A stretch of 64,000 bases of DNA from NCBI RefSeq assembly GCF_000499385.1, contig NW_013651772.1, positions 15,028 to 79,027 on the forward strand, given 5' to 3'. Shown piece by piece: positions 1-10,665 of this stretch (positions are counted from its first letter, which is position 1; each line of letters begins with the position of its first letter). The notes under the pieces were generated by a model. That model was not told the origin of the DNA. It saw only the letters and a program-made list of their open reading frames with translations, and made no database searches. The position numbers and the translations under genes are program-made. Source of the stretch: Eimeria necatrix (lineage: Eukaryota; Apicomplexa; Conoidasida; Eucoccidiorida; Eimeriidae).

Positions 1-154
1 GGGGCCCCCCGGGGGCCCCCCGCAGCTGCGGCAAAAGCTGGGGCGACCGCTGGGGCCCCGGGGGCGTTGGGGGGCACCGCTGGGGCGAAGAGTGGGGGGA
101 GGGGGGCTGCAGGAAGTGGGCTTATGACACTCCCGGGAGGCCTGAGGGCTGCTG

Positions 155-203
<49 letters not shown>

Positions 204-2237
204 GGCAGCGGCAGCGGCGGCAGCAGCGGCGAAAACGGCGGCGAAAACGCCGTTTTCGGAGCAGCTGCAGCAGCAGCAGCTGCAGCAGCAGCTGCTGCAG
301 CAGCAGCTGCTGCTGCTGCTTCGCGGTAGAGCCGTTTGCAAAGATGCAGCAGCAGCAGCAGCAGCAGCAGCTGCTGCTGCTGCTGCTGCAGGCGGCCGTT
401 TGCGGTGTATGGACAGCCAAGAGGCTGCAGCCAACTGAGCGCAGCGTGGAAGAATTAATTAAATTTATTTTTAATAAATCAGCAGCAGCAAAGCAGCAAA
501 TTTGCTGCTGCAGTCTTTATTTGCTTCTGCCGAACAAGAAGGAAAAGAAGTGCAGCAGCAAGCCGTTCGGGTGTACGTACACCTCAGCAACCCCGCGGCG
601 ACTGCGTCTTTTCGGAGTTATTAAAAACAATTTCCAATCAATTTAAGGACCTTATTTTATTTAAATCATTTAAACAACCTTTTAGTGGATTTGAGGACTT
701 TATTTTGTTTTTTTCAGCAGCTAGCTGCGGTCAGTTCGAGCTGGCTAGCTCTGGCTAGCTGCAGCCACTTGTAGCTAGCTGCAGCTGCTTTGCAGCTAGC
801 TCGGGCTAGCTGTAGCTAGCTGCTGCTGCAGTTAGTTGCTGCTGTTGCTGCAGCAGCTAGCCACGGTGAGCTGCAGCTAGCTGCTGCTGCAGCTAGCTGC
901 TGCTGCAGTTAGCTGCTGCTGCAGCGCAGCAGCAGCGCCGCCCCTGCGTCCTCAACTGGAGGAATGGCTTTCTCATATTTGAAAAGAAGCAAATTCTCTT
1001 CGCGAATAAAATCTTCAGAAATATAAATATATAAATATAAATATAAATATAAATATAAATATAAATATAAATGCAAATATAAGCAAACGCGTTTTAAAGG
1101 ATTTGTTTAACTTCTGTATTTTCCTGCGGAAATGGGGGCCCCCAAGTCCTCTTGAAAAGGGGAAAAGGAACAAAAATGAAAAGAGAATTTGAACAGAAAT
1201 AGAAAGAGAATTTGAATAAAAATGAAAAGGGAATTGGAATTAAAATGATAAATGTTTGCGCCGTTTGCCCTCCAAGCAGCTGCTGCTGCATGTTTTAGAG
1301 TGTATATACACCGTAAGATTCAAATGCTGCTGCTGTTGTTGTGGCTGCGGAGGTTAAGCGGCAATGCGGCGATAAAAAACACTTTTTCGGGACAATACAA
1401 TTCATTAAATTGCTCCTAAACATTTATTTTAATAATATATGGATAGAAGTAGAAATGTAAATAGAATTTGCTTCCAAACAACCCAAATTGCGCCTCAACA
1501 GACGCCCAGAGCAGCAGGCTTGCAAGAGCAGCAGCAGCAGCAGCAGCAGCAAGGAAAGCTGTTAAACGGGGGGTTGCTAGGAAGCAGAATGAGCCTCGAA
1601 GTTGCTAAAAATTGTAAATTTGATAAATGCAATTTGGATGTTGCCTTATTAGCAAAAGAAAGCCGGTGTTGCAGCGAGTTGGGTCGGCGCGAGCAGCAGT
1701 CGGCGTCTGCAGCTGGGGGGGCGTCGCGGCTGCTGTTCGCCCGCGATCCTGCATAAAATGCGTAAATTTGAAAGCCGTTTGGCCTAAATAAAGGAAAATA
1801 AAGACAGAGGAGCAAAAAAATTCAACTTTGGACCACTCCGGAGCCCGAATCGCAGCCCGGTGTGCATGTCCGGCGGCAGCGCAGCCCTGGGTGGCGGCGG
1901 GGCTGGCTGCAGGCGCGGCGCCGCGGTGTCTCGGAAAGCCGCGGAGTTTTGCCAAGTGGAAAGCAAAGAAAAAACAAAAATTGCAAACTGGAAACTGCGC
2001 GGGCGGCTGCGTTCGGAACTGCAGCAGCGACTCGCGGCCGCGGATCGCGCATGCGCGGAAGTGCAGAAAAACAAAAGTGGCGGCGCGCGGCGGCGGCGTT
2101 TTTGAAAACTGGGCTGCGGTGTACGTACACCTGAGCGCTGCGCGGCGAGCGGCGACTGCGCGGATCGGAAGTTGAATGGGAGTTTCTGGCGTCGGAAAAA
2201 GCGGAATTTGAAATTGAAAATCGTTTTTATTTGCAAA
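1..2237. repeat. Repeat-rich intergenic DNA upstream of PSMA2
   Basis: I see no convincing gene here. The stretch opens with GGGGCCCC-type G/C runs (1-60), then CTG/CAG tracts (about 155-203 and 265-385), a field of AGCTAGC and GCTGCTGCAG units (about 715-935), an AAATAT microsatellite (about 1019-1082), a short CAG tract (about 1530-1551) and single copies of the GTGTACGTACAC palindrome at 571-582 and 2119-2130. The open frames present encode only poly-Ala, poly-Leu, poly-Gln or low-complexity peptides. Confidence 0.75.
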
Positions 2238-2527
2238 ATGGCGGAAGGTCAGTACTCGTTCAGCCTGACGACCTTTTCGCCGAGCGGCAAACTCGTGCAA
2301 ATTGAATACGCCCTCAACCGCGTGCAGCAGGGCGCCCCCGCGCTCGGCATCAAAGCCCGCAACGGAGTCGTTCTCGCCGCAGAAAAAAAACTGCCAACTC
2401 CTTTGATTGACTCCGACACAATTCGCAAAGTCGCGGCTTTCACGCCCGCAGTCGGCTGCGTCTTCGCCGGCATGCCCGCAGACTTCCGCGTCGTCCTCAA
2501 GAAGGGCCGCAAGGAGGTGAGCAAACC

Positions 2528-2574
<47 letters not shown>

Positions 2575-3562
2575 TGAAGTGCAGACGCTTTTGCGGCTCC
2601 GGGGACCAGACCAATGGTCAGGGAGGCTCCCTGGAAAGCAGAGCAAGCTGCTGCTGCAAGCAGCAGCAGCTTGCTCTGCTGCCAAACCAGCAGCTCAGCT
2701 CCTGCTGCTGCTGCAGCAGTTCAGTTGCTGCTGCTGCTGCTGCTGCAGCAAGTGAACTGCTGCTGCTGCTGCAGCAAATGAACTGCTGCTGCTGCTGCTG
2801 CTGCAGGCTGCTGCCTACGAACTGTACTACAAAACGCCCATGCCGACGCAGCAGCTGGTCCAGAGCGTCGCCTCCGTCATGCAGGAGTACACCCAAAGCG
2901 GCGGAGTCCGCCCCTTCGGCATTTCCCTCCTCGTCGCTGGGTGCGCGCACAGCTAGCTAGCTAGCTAGCTAGCTAGCTAGCTAGCTAGCTAGCTGGCTAG
3001 CTAGCTGGCTAGCTAGCTGGCTAGCTAGCTGGCTAGCTGGCTAGCTGGAGGGTAGCTGGCGAGCTGAGGGGTAGCTAGGGGCTAGCCGGCGTAGGGAACT
3101 AGCCAGCTAGCCAGCGAGCTAGCTAGCTAGCTAGCTAGCTAGCTAGCTAGCTGCTGATTTGCAAAGTGCTGCTGCTGCTGCTGCTGCTGCTGCAGCTACG
3201 ACGACTTCGGGCCGCAGCTGTACCAGGTGGACCCCAGCGGGGCTTACTTTGGGTGGAAGGCGTCGGCGATTGGGCGGGACATGCAGAACGCGAAGACCTT
3301 TTTGGAAAAGCGGTAAAAAAGTTAAAAAGTTTAAAGTTAAAAGTTAAATAAAAGTTAAATAAAAGTTAAATTAAAGTTAATTAAAAGTTAAATAAAAGTT
3401 AAATGAAAGTGACGGAGTTTTGTTTTGTGAGAGGCGTTGGGTGCGGGGCGCAGCTGGGGTGTACGTACACCTCGGCTCCCGAAAAAAGAGCCGAAACGGC
3501 TTTTTCGGCCTCCAGAAAGACCCCCGCTGCTGCTGCTGCTGTGCTGCTGCTGCTGCTGCTGC

Positions 3563-3595
<33 letters not shown>

Positions 3596-3787
3596 AGGTA
3601 CAGCGAAGACATTGAGCTGGAGGACGCGATCCACACTGCGATTCTGACTTTGCGGGAAGGCTTTGAAGGCGCTTTGAACGAAAAGTCGATCGAAATCGGA
3701 ATTATCGGCCAAGACCGAAAATTCCGAATTCTCGAACCCGCAGAAGTGAAGGACTACCTCGCTGAAGTCGAAGTCGGCACTGCCTGA
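2238..3787 (+). CDS. PSMA2: 20S proteasome subunit alpha type 2 (four exons)
   Basis: Non-catalytic alpha-2 subunit of the outer ring of the 20S proteasome, which gates substrate entry in cytosol and nucleus. Exons are 2238-2516, 2807-2940, 3196-3312 and 3598-3787. All junctions are GT-AG and in phase, giving 720 nt or 239 residues (the human protein has 234). The N-terminus carries the alpha-subunit signature [20 protein letters not shown] near residues 5-25. Exon 2 has the alpha-2 run [20 protein letters not shown] and exon 4 has [16 protein letters not shown]. Introns 1-3 are filled by repeats: CAG/CTG in intron 1, AGCT in intron 2, AAAGTT-type units and CTG in intron 3. All three acceptors are the final CAG of a CTG tract. 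The start ATG at 2238 fits the family N-terminus exactly. A palindrome cluster begins about 20 bp after the stop. Confidence 0.95.
2529..2573 (+). repeat. CAG microsatellite in PSMA2 intron 1
   Basis: About fifteen perfect CAG units start 12 bp downstream of the intron 1 donor at 2517. The rest of the intron, to 2806, carries further alternating CAG and CTG blocks able to fold back on each other. Confidence 0.95.
2951..3152. repeat. AGCT/CTAG tetranucleotide array in PSMA2 intron 2
   Basis: A self-complementary tetranucleotide array starts 10 bp after the intron 2 donor. It begins and ends with pure AGCTAGCT and carries interrupted units (GGCTAGCTAGCT, GGGGTAGCTAGG) in the middle. It is followed by a short CTG tract that supplies the acceptor CAG at 3193-3195. 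Confidence 0.95.
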
Positions 3788-3797
3788 ACGCCCGCTC

Positions 3798-4115
3798 AGC
3801 TGTACCTACACCCGAGGTGTACGTACACCCGAGGTGTACGTACACCCGAGGTGTACGTACACCCGAGGTGTACGTACACCCCAGCTGGGCGGACAGGTGG
3901 GGTGTACGTACACCCGAGGTGTGCGTACGTACAGCCGGGGTGTATGTACACCCGAGGTGTATACGCACAGCCGAGGTGTACGTACACCCGAGGTGATATA
4001 CGCACAGCCCAGGTGTACGTACACCCGAGGTGTACGTACAGCTGAGGTGTATACGTACAGCTGAGGTGTACGTACAGCTGGGGTGTAGCTGCAGTTGGGG
4101 TGTACGTACAGCGCA
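3798..4115. repeat. Cluster of GGTGTACGTACACC palindromes
   Basis: About fifteen near-tandem copies of the 14-bp palindrome or its half-site variants (right arm ending CAGC instead of CACC), spaced roughly 17-25 bp apart. The cluster starts just after the PSMA2 stop codon. Apparent frames through it encode only repeats such as VYVHPRCTYT in several frames and both strands, so it is not coding. Confidence 0.9.
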
Positions 4116-4820
4116 GCAGTCGCCGCGCGCACCTCGAAAGCGCCGCTTTTGTGGTTTTGGAAATCAAAGCGAAACTTTTATTTCGAGTTCTGGGGGCTGC
4201 GGTGTACGTACACCGCGCTGCACTGCGCCGCAGCTGCAGCAAGCCGGGCCGGCGCTTGCTGCAGCAGACCGGCCAGCGTTTGCTGCTGCTGCTGCTGCTG
4301 CAGCAGCAGCAGCCAGTGCTGCAACGCTTCCTTCACAAAAGCTTTAGGGCCGCGGGACCGGCTGAAAGGGTCTTTAAATAATTAAACACGGAAGCAGCAG
4401 CAAGTCTGTTGCTGCTGCGCAGCAGCAAATTCGTTGCTGCTGCGCAGCAGCAGCAAGTCTTTTGCTGCTGTACAGCCGCTGCTGCGCAGCAGCAAACCCC
4501 TTGCTGCTGTGCAGCAGCAAGCTTGCTGCTGCTGCCACGGGGCTCACTACAGTCACTAGGGTTTAGTGGTTTAGTCTTTCGTTCTGTGCTGTCTGTAAAG
4601 ACACCCCCAAACCCTAAACCCTAAAAAGGTGTTCTACCTGACACTTTACTCTTCTAAAAGAAGCAGCAGTGTCTGTAAAGACACCCCCAAACCCTAAACC
4701 CTAAACCCTAAAAAGGTGTTCTAGCTGTCACTTTGTTTTTCTAAAAGAAGCAGCAGCCCCTAAAGTGCTGCTAAATAGCTCCTCTGCTGCTGCCTTACTA
4801 AGGCTACGCGCAGCGACTTC

Positions 4821-4868
<48 letters not shown>

Positions 4869-5047
4869 GCAGCAGCAGGAGGGGAGTGTCCCCGACTTGG
4901 CAATTTCTACTGCAGCAGCAGACGCAGTTCCCCTCCGCAGCAGCAGCAGTTTGCTGCGGAGGGGCGGAGAAGTTAAGAGCGAAATAAAAGGCTGGAAAGG
5001 GCGCAGCGCATGCAGCAGAACAGGCCAAGCAGCCCCTGGCGAGAAGC

Positions 5048-5086
<39 letters not shown>

Positions 5087-5200
5087 GGAGGTGCCAGCAG
5101 CAGCAGAAGGCGAAAAGCGGGCTTAGAGGCCTCGGGCGAGGCCGCCAGCGACGCAGCAGCAGGCGTTTGGAATGTCTCTCGCTGCGCTGCTGCTGCGGTG

Positions 5201-5232
<32 letters not shown>

Positions 5233-5580
5233 GGGGCGGGCGGGCGCGTGCGGGCGCCCCGGAGTTCGTTTTTTCGCGCTGGAGAGTTTAAAAGGGTTTA
5301 AAAAGCCGAAAAGAAGATTTAAAAGCCGAAAAAGGAGCAAAAGGAGCAGCAAATGGCGCCGATCGCAGCACGACCGCAGCAGCAGCAGCGCGTATTAGCC
5401 AGCCGCTCGAAGCCCCCACTGCATGCGCTGCTGCGCAGGCGCCCCCCGGAACTGGGCGCTGCTGCTGCCAATTTTTTGGTCTTTTGCGTCTCTTTTTGTT
5501 TTTAAAACGCTGCGAAAAGTCGCGAGGTGGTTTTGGTGTCCGCGAAGAGAGGCCGTGAGCGCGTCGAGGCCGCGAGAGAG

Positions 5581-5625
<45 letters not shown>

Positions 5626-5660
5626 CTTGCCGCCACTCCGTTCCCCACCGCGTCTGCAAG
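4116..5660. repeat. Repeat-filled intergenic DNA between PSMA2 and the UAP56 gene
   Basis: No gene seen. It holds one palindrome copy (about 4201-4213), alternating CAG and CTG hairpin units (about 4390-4540), a duplicated block with telomere-like heptamers (about 4585-4755), CAG tracts near 4823-4880, 5050-5085 and 5582-5622, and a CTG tract near 5200-5232. The last CAG tract ends about 40 bp upstream of the UAP56 start codon, so it would lie in the 5' leader. Confidence 0.75.
4585..4755. repeat. Direct duplication carrying telomere-like heptamers
   Basis: Two adjacent copies of an approximately 85-bp block. Each starts with TGTCTGTAAAGACACCCCC (itself hairpin-like), continues with two or three AAACCCT heptamers, then AAAGGTGTTCTA and a CACTTT...CTAAAAGAAGCAGCAG tail. 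The copies differ by one heptamer and a few substitutions. Confidence 0.9.
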
Positions 5661-6338
5661 ATGGCGGCGCTCGAGCAGAACCCCGCGGACGAGTTGGTCG
5701 ACTATGAAGAAGACGAGCAGCAAAACGACGCCAAGGTGCGTTCCGCAGCAGCAGCTGCTGCAGCAGCAGCAGCAGCTGCAGCAGCTGCTGCACTCCGCGC
5801 CTCCGGGGGCCCCGGGGGCCCCCCTCCGCTCTAAACTTTCTCTAAGTCGCGTCTCTGAAACTCTTTGCTGCTTGCTGCTGCTTTGCCTCTCCCGCCCCGC
5901 TGCAGCAGCTGCAGCAGCTGCTGCGGGGCCTCGGGGGGCCCCTCGCTGCCTCTTGTGTTCCAATTTGCTTCTCCGCACTTTTCTCTTTTTGCCTTTTTCT
6001 TCGCCCGGGGCCCCAAATACCCCCCGGGGGGCCCCAAACGGGGCCCTTGCTGCAGCAGCTGCATGCGAACTGCAGCAGCTGGGCGGGGGGAAAGGTAACG
6101 TTGGGGTGTCTGTACAGCGTGTGTGGGTTTGATGGCGTGGAGTGTCTGCTGCTGCTGCTGCTGTGGGGCGTCTTTGCTGCTGCTGCTGCACCTTGAGCTT
6201 TCTCTTGCTGCTCTTCTCTTCCCTCTTTGCTGTGTCTCCCTGAAAGCCCTGCTGCTGCTCCTCTTCGCCGCAGCAGCAGCAGCAGCCTGCGCTGCCGCGA
6301 GTAGCCTCGCCCTGCTAGCCGCAGCAGCAGCAGCAGCT

Positions 6339-6372
<34 letters not shown>

Positions 6373-6530
6373 ACTGAGAACGCAGTCTTCTTACCTTTTA
6401 ATTTAAACTCAGGAGAAAGGCGTCGGCGAAGAAGTTGTTGGCCGAGGCAATTACGTGTCCATACACGCCAGCGGCTTCCGCGACTTCTTCCTCAAGCCCG
6501 AACTCCTCAGGGCCATCGGCGACGCGGGGC

Positions 6531-6604
<74 letters not shown>

Positions 6605-7031
6605 CGTGGCTTTTGGGTGCCGTTTTTTCGGGTTTTTGGACTTGCCGAATGCTGCAGAGGGTGGGCTTCGCGGATTAGGGTTTGGGAGGGTTTGTGAGGG
6701 TTTAGGAGGGTTTGTGAGGGTTTAGGGTTTGTGGTTTGCAGGGTTTGAACACCCCTCGGAGGTGCAGCACGAGACGATCCCGCACGCGATAACAGGAGTG
6801 GACATTTTGTGTCAGGCGAAGAGCGGAATGGGGAAGACAGCAGTGTTTGTGTTGTCGATCCTGCAGCAGCTGAACGTGGACAGCAGCAGCAGCAGCGCAG
6901 CAGCAGCAGCAGCAGCAGCAGCAGCGGGCTCTGGGGGCGGCGGCGGGGCGGCGGGCGCGGCGGCGTCGCCGTCAGCCGCAGCAGCGCCCGCGGCGACGAA
7001 GCGCAGCGGCGACGCTGCAGCAGCAGCAGAC

Positions 7032-7070
<39 letters not shown>

Positions 7071-7413
7071 CCGGGGGTGGTGTGTCTGGGCCTGGCGCAC
7101 ACGCGGGAGTTGGCGTTTCAAATAAAAAACGAGTTCGAAAGGTTCAGCAAATACCTGAAAGGAGTCAAAGTCGAAGTGGTTTATGGCGGAGTTCCTCTTC
7201 AAAAACATTTGGAACTTTTTGCAGATCCAAAAAGAACTCCTGCAATTCTGATTGGAACTCCGGGGCGGGTCTTGGCGTTGCTGAAGAACAAGTGTCTAGA
7301 CACCTCAAAAATAGCGCACTTCGTTCTCGACGAATGCGATAAGTGCCTCGAGAAACTCGACATGCGCAAGGACGTACAGGCCATCTTCGTCGCCACTCCC
7401 AAGAAGAAGTGAC

Positions 7414-7458
<45 letters not shown>

Positions 7459-7585
7459 GCAAACGCGGGGTCGGGGGGCGCTCTGGGCGGCGAGGACGGC
7501 ATGCTGCTGCTGCTGCTGCTGCTGCTGCTGATTGTGGTGGCTGTGGGGTCGTTCTGGCGGCGGTTTTTGCTGCTGCTGTTGGCCA

Positions 7586-7618
<33 letters not shown>

Positions 7619-8595
7619 AGGCAAGTGATGTTTTTCTCGGCGACGATGAACCGGGAAATGCGGGCGGTTTGCAAAAGGTTCATGCAGAACCCCGTGGAAG
7701 TGTTCATTGACGACGAAAGCAAACTGACGCTGCACGGGCTGCTGCAGTTCTACGTCAAGCTCGCGGAAGCCGACAAAAACCGAAGACTCAACGACTTGCT
7801 GGACTCTCTGGAGTTCAACCAAGTGATAATTTTCGTGAAGTCCGTTTCCAGGGCGCAGGCGCTGAACAAGCTGCTCACGGAGTGCAACTTTCCCTCCATT
7901 GCGATCCACGCGGGCCTCGACCAGGAGGAGAGGTGAACTCAAACGTGAACTCCCCGAAAGCGCCGCGATCCGCGCGAGAATCTGCAGATCTCGCCTTTAA
8001 ATGGTTTTATTTATCTTTATTTCATCTTTTTTCCGAAAAAAACAGAAAATTCCACCGAGATTCCACCGAGTTTCCCGAGATTCAACTTGCTGTGCCTGTC
8101 GCTGCGGCCGCAGGATCAACCGCTACCAGCAGTTCAAAAACTTCGAAAAAAGAATTATGGTGGCCACAGACCTCTTCGGCCGAGGAATTGACATCGAAAG
8201 AGTTAATATTGTCGTCAATTATGATATGCCGGAAAGCAGCGACTCGTACCTGCACAGGTGAGCGCGCGCGCCTGCGCTTGAGGTGTACGTACACCTCAAC
8301 TCCGCCGCCACCCGCAGCCGATCCGCGCGAAACTGCTTCATTTTGCTCCGTTTTTGCTGCAATTTTGCCGTTTTTTTGCCTCTTTTTTGCTGCACTTGTT
8401 CATTTTTGCATTTCGGGATTTGCTGCTGCCTCCAGAGTGGGCCGCGCCGGCCGCTTCGGCACCAAGGGGCTCGCGGTGACCTTCGTCGCCAGCCAAGAAG
8501 ACACCAACGTCCTGAATGATGTCCAAACGCGTTTCGAAGTTCACATTCCGGAGATGCCGGCGACCATTGACGCCTCCCAGTACATCAACCAATGA
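5661..8595 (+). CDS. DDX39B: UAP56/DDX39-type DECD-box RNA helicase (six exons)
   Basis: ATP-dependent RNA helicase of the Sub2/UAP56 family, acting in spliceosome assembly and in mRNA export with TREX in the nucleus. Exons: 5661-5735, 6413-6527, 6742-7408, 7621-7932, 8114-8257, 8436-8595. This is 1,473 nt, about 490 residues, against about 430 in the family. The N-terminus has ELVDYEEDE. The Q-motif region is [11 protein letters not shown]. Motif I is AKSGMGKT, Ia is TRELAFQ, Ib is TPGR, II is DECD, III is SAT and VI is [10 protein letters not shown]. The C-terminus reads DASQYINQ. A Ser/Ala/Gly-rich insertion of about 70 residues (about 6882-7074) separates motif I from Ia. The donor of intron 2 is not GT if placed at 6527. 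The alternative is a GT donor after 6605, which would add about 26 leucine-rich residues; both keep frame. Confidence 0.93.
6533..6602 (+). repeat. Long CTG tract at the UAP56 exon 2/intron 2 border
   Basis: About 23 CTG units, the longest pure tract I see, begin about six bases beyond the last residue homologous to UAP56 in exon 2. If read through they encode poly-Leu in frame. Confidence 0.9.
6672..6736 (+). repeat. Degenerate telomere-like GGGTTT repeats at an intron end
   Basis: Units of the form GGGTTTGTGA, GGGTTTAGGA and GGGTTTAG lead directly into the acceptor TTTGCAG at 6741 of UAP56 intron 2. A G/T-rich array replaces the usual pyrimidine tract. Confidence 0.8.
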
Positions 8596-8636
8596 GTGTT
8601 TAGTTTGTAGCGAAATTAACAAACCAGGGGCCAGCT

Positions 8637-8684
<48 letters not shown>

Positions 8685-8933
8685 GCGCGCTGCAGCGGCC
8701 GCTAGCTGCAGCCTGCCTGGGGAGGCGCGTGGCGCCGGGGCCCCTCTTTTCATGCCTTGCGATTCCAAAGCGTTGAATAGCTTCGAGGGGATGCAGCAAA
8801 TGCTGGGGTTGCTGCTGCTGCTGCTGCTGCTGCAGCTGAGCAAAGGCGGAGGGCTCAAGCTGCTGCTAGCCCTAGCAGGCAGAAGCAGCTTCCCTTGTCT
8901 GCTGCTGTGGGAAGCGGCGGAGCAACTCAGACT

Positions 8934-9201
8934 GCCCAGGGCCCCCAGGGGGCCCCCCAAAGGGGCCCCCTGGGGAGGCCCCTCCAAGGGGGCCCCCCTG
9001 GGGGCCCCCTTTGGTTCCCCGGGGTTGCCCTTTGGGGGCCCTTCTCGGGGCCCCCTCTGGGGGCCCCTCCTGTGGGTTCCAGGGGGGGCCCCCCAACAGG
9101 GGCCCCTCTAGGGGCCCCCAAGAGGCCCCCAGGGGGGCCCCTTCGGGGCCTCTAGGGGGCCCCCAGGGGGCCCCTGGGGGGCCCCCAGGGGGCCCCTGGG
9201 T
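8934..9201. repeat. GGGGCCCC-rich tract
   Basis: About 270 bp made almost wholly of blocks of G and C runs (GGGGGCCCC, CCCAGGGGG) with self-complementary symmetry. All frames give Gly/Pro/Ala strings on both strands. Similar but shorter runs occur at 1-60 and near 5805-6050. Confidence 0.9.
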
Positions 9202-9349
9202 TGGGTATTTTGCTCTGAAGAAGCCGGAGCGCGGAGGCCCTGAGGGTTTGCGTTTTGGCGGCGCTTTCTGTCGAAAGGTTTCTGGCGAAATTTGAGTGTC
9301 ATAAAAGTGGAATTGAATCCGTTGGGTCTTCAAGTGCTTTTGAACAATA

Positions 9350-9437
9350 AAATAATTATATTATTATTATTTATATTATTATTATTATTATTATTTATAT
9401 TATTATTATTATTTATATTATTATTATTATTATTTAG
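9350..9437. repeat. ATT microsatellite
   Basis: Interrupted TTATTATTA repeats with regular TTTATA breaks. Confidence 0.9.
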
Positions 9438-10624
9438 TTCGAGGGAGAGTTGGGGTGTATGTACACCCGGTGCATGCAGACGCATGCATGCGTAGTTGGG
9501 GTGTATGTACAGCTCATATGAATGCGCAAATGCGGAACTTAATTATTACCCAATTCATAAATGCAAAATGTGTTTATTATTTAAAGAATAAATGCAAAAT
9601 ATATTTGTAAAAGTGAAGTTGTATTTAGAAACGGAAAAGAATAAACTCTAGAGAAACGCGAAAGAGCCAAATTACTCCGTTCCATGTTTGCTGCACCTGC
9701 TGCTGCTGCTGCTGCTGCAGCAGCTGCTGCTGCTGCAGCGACTGCTGCTGCTGCTGCTGCAGCAAATACTGAATTTGAATTCGGCATTGAAGTTAGGAAC
9801 TGCTGCTGCGGAACATTTTGTGGAAGTTTAAGAAGAGTTAGTGGAGTTTATTTAGTCTTTTAGTCTTTTTGTTTTTGGAAAAACAATTATCATTTCGAAA
9901 CGAAATACGTAGCTGCTGCAGCGGGTGGTTTGCTGCTGCTGCTGCAGCTGCAGCTCCGCCTCTGCGGAAGAGCTTGTTGGAATTTAATTTAATTTAAATT
10001 TAAAATATTATTTTTTTCTATTTTGCAAACTGAGCAGCAGCAGACAAGCTGGGGGCCGGCAGTGTTGCGTGCTGCTGCCACTCAGCGGGGGGCAAGAGAG
10101 CAGCAGCGGCGAGTGGGGGCTCATTCGCCGCAGCAATAACTCGAAATGCCACTTTTTTTTGAATACTTTAATTAAATTAAAATGTTTAAATTGCAAAAAA
10201 CAACTCAAGCAGCAGCAAGACTATCCGGAGAAGAAGCCGGGGGCCTCCGGAGCATAGCGGGTGGGCTGCTGCAGCTCCGGGCGCGCGAGTCTGCCGCTGC
10301 AGCAGCAATTTTGGAGTTATTTTGCGGGTTTTGCTTCGAAAAAGAATAAAATTTTGATTATTTATTCTTAAATTAACAAAAAGAATCCAAGGGAGCTCCG
10401 AAAAGGCAGTTTTGAGGCGAAGTCGCCCGCCGCAGTCGCGGCAGTGTCCGGGTGTACTTACAGGTTCGGACGCTGCGGCTGTCCGCAGGCGCGCAGTCTT
10501 TCTTTTTGAATTTATTAACTCTTCAAATCTTTTTATTTTCATTTCTTAATTCGCAAACTTTAGCAGCAGAAGACCACGGGCCGGAGCTCCGCCGCGAAGA
10601 CCTCCCCGCAGCAGTCGGCCGCGC

Positions 10625-10665
<41 letters not shown>

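Noticed and set aside
155..440. Poly-Ala/Leu/Gln frames over CAG/CTG tracts (also at 4765-5350, 5500-6380, 10450-11150)
   Set aside because: They are microsatellite translations open in several frames at once, with no unique sequence of protein character attached.
3796..4242. Long frames on both strands through the palindrome cluster encoding VYVHP/CTYTP repeats
   Set aside because: The same peptide motifs arise in several frames on both strands because the DNA is a palindromic repeat; there is no start context, domain or phase-linked exon.
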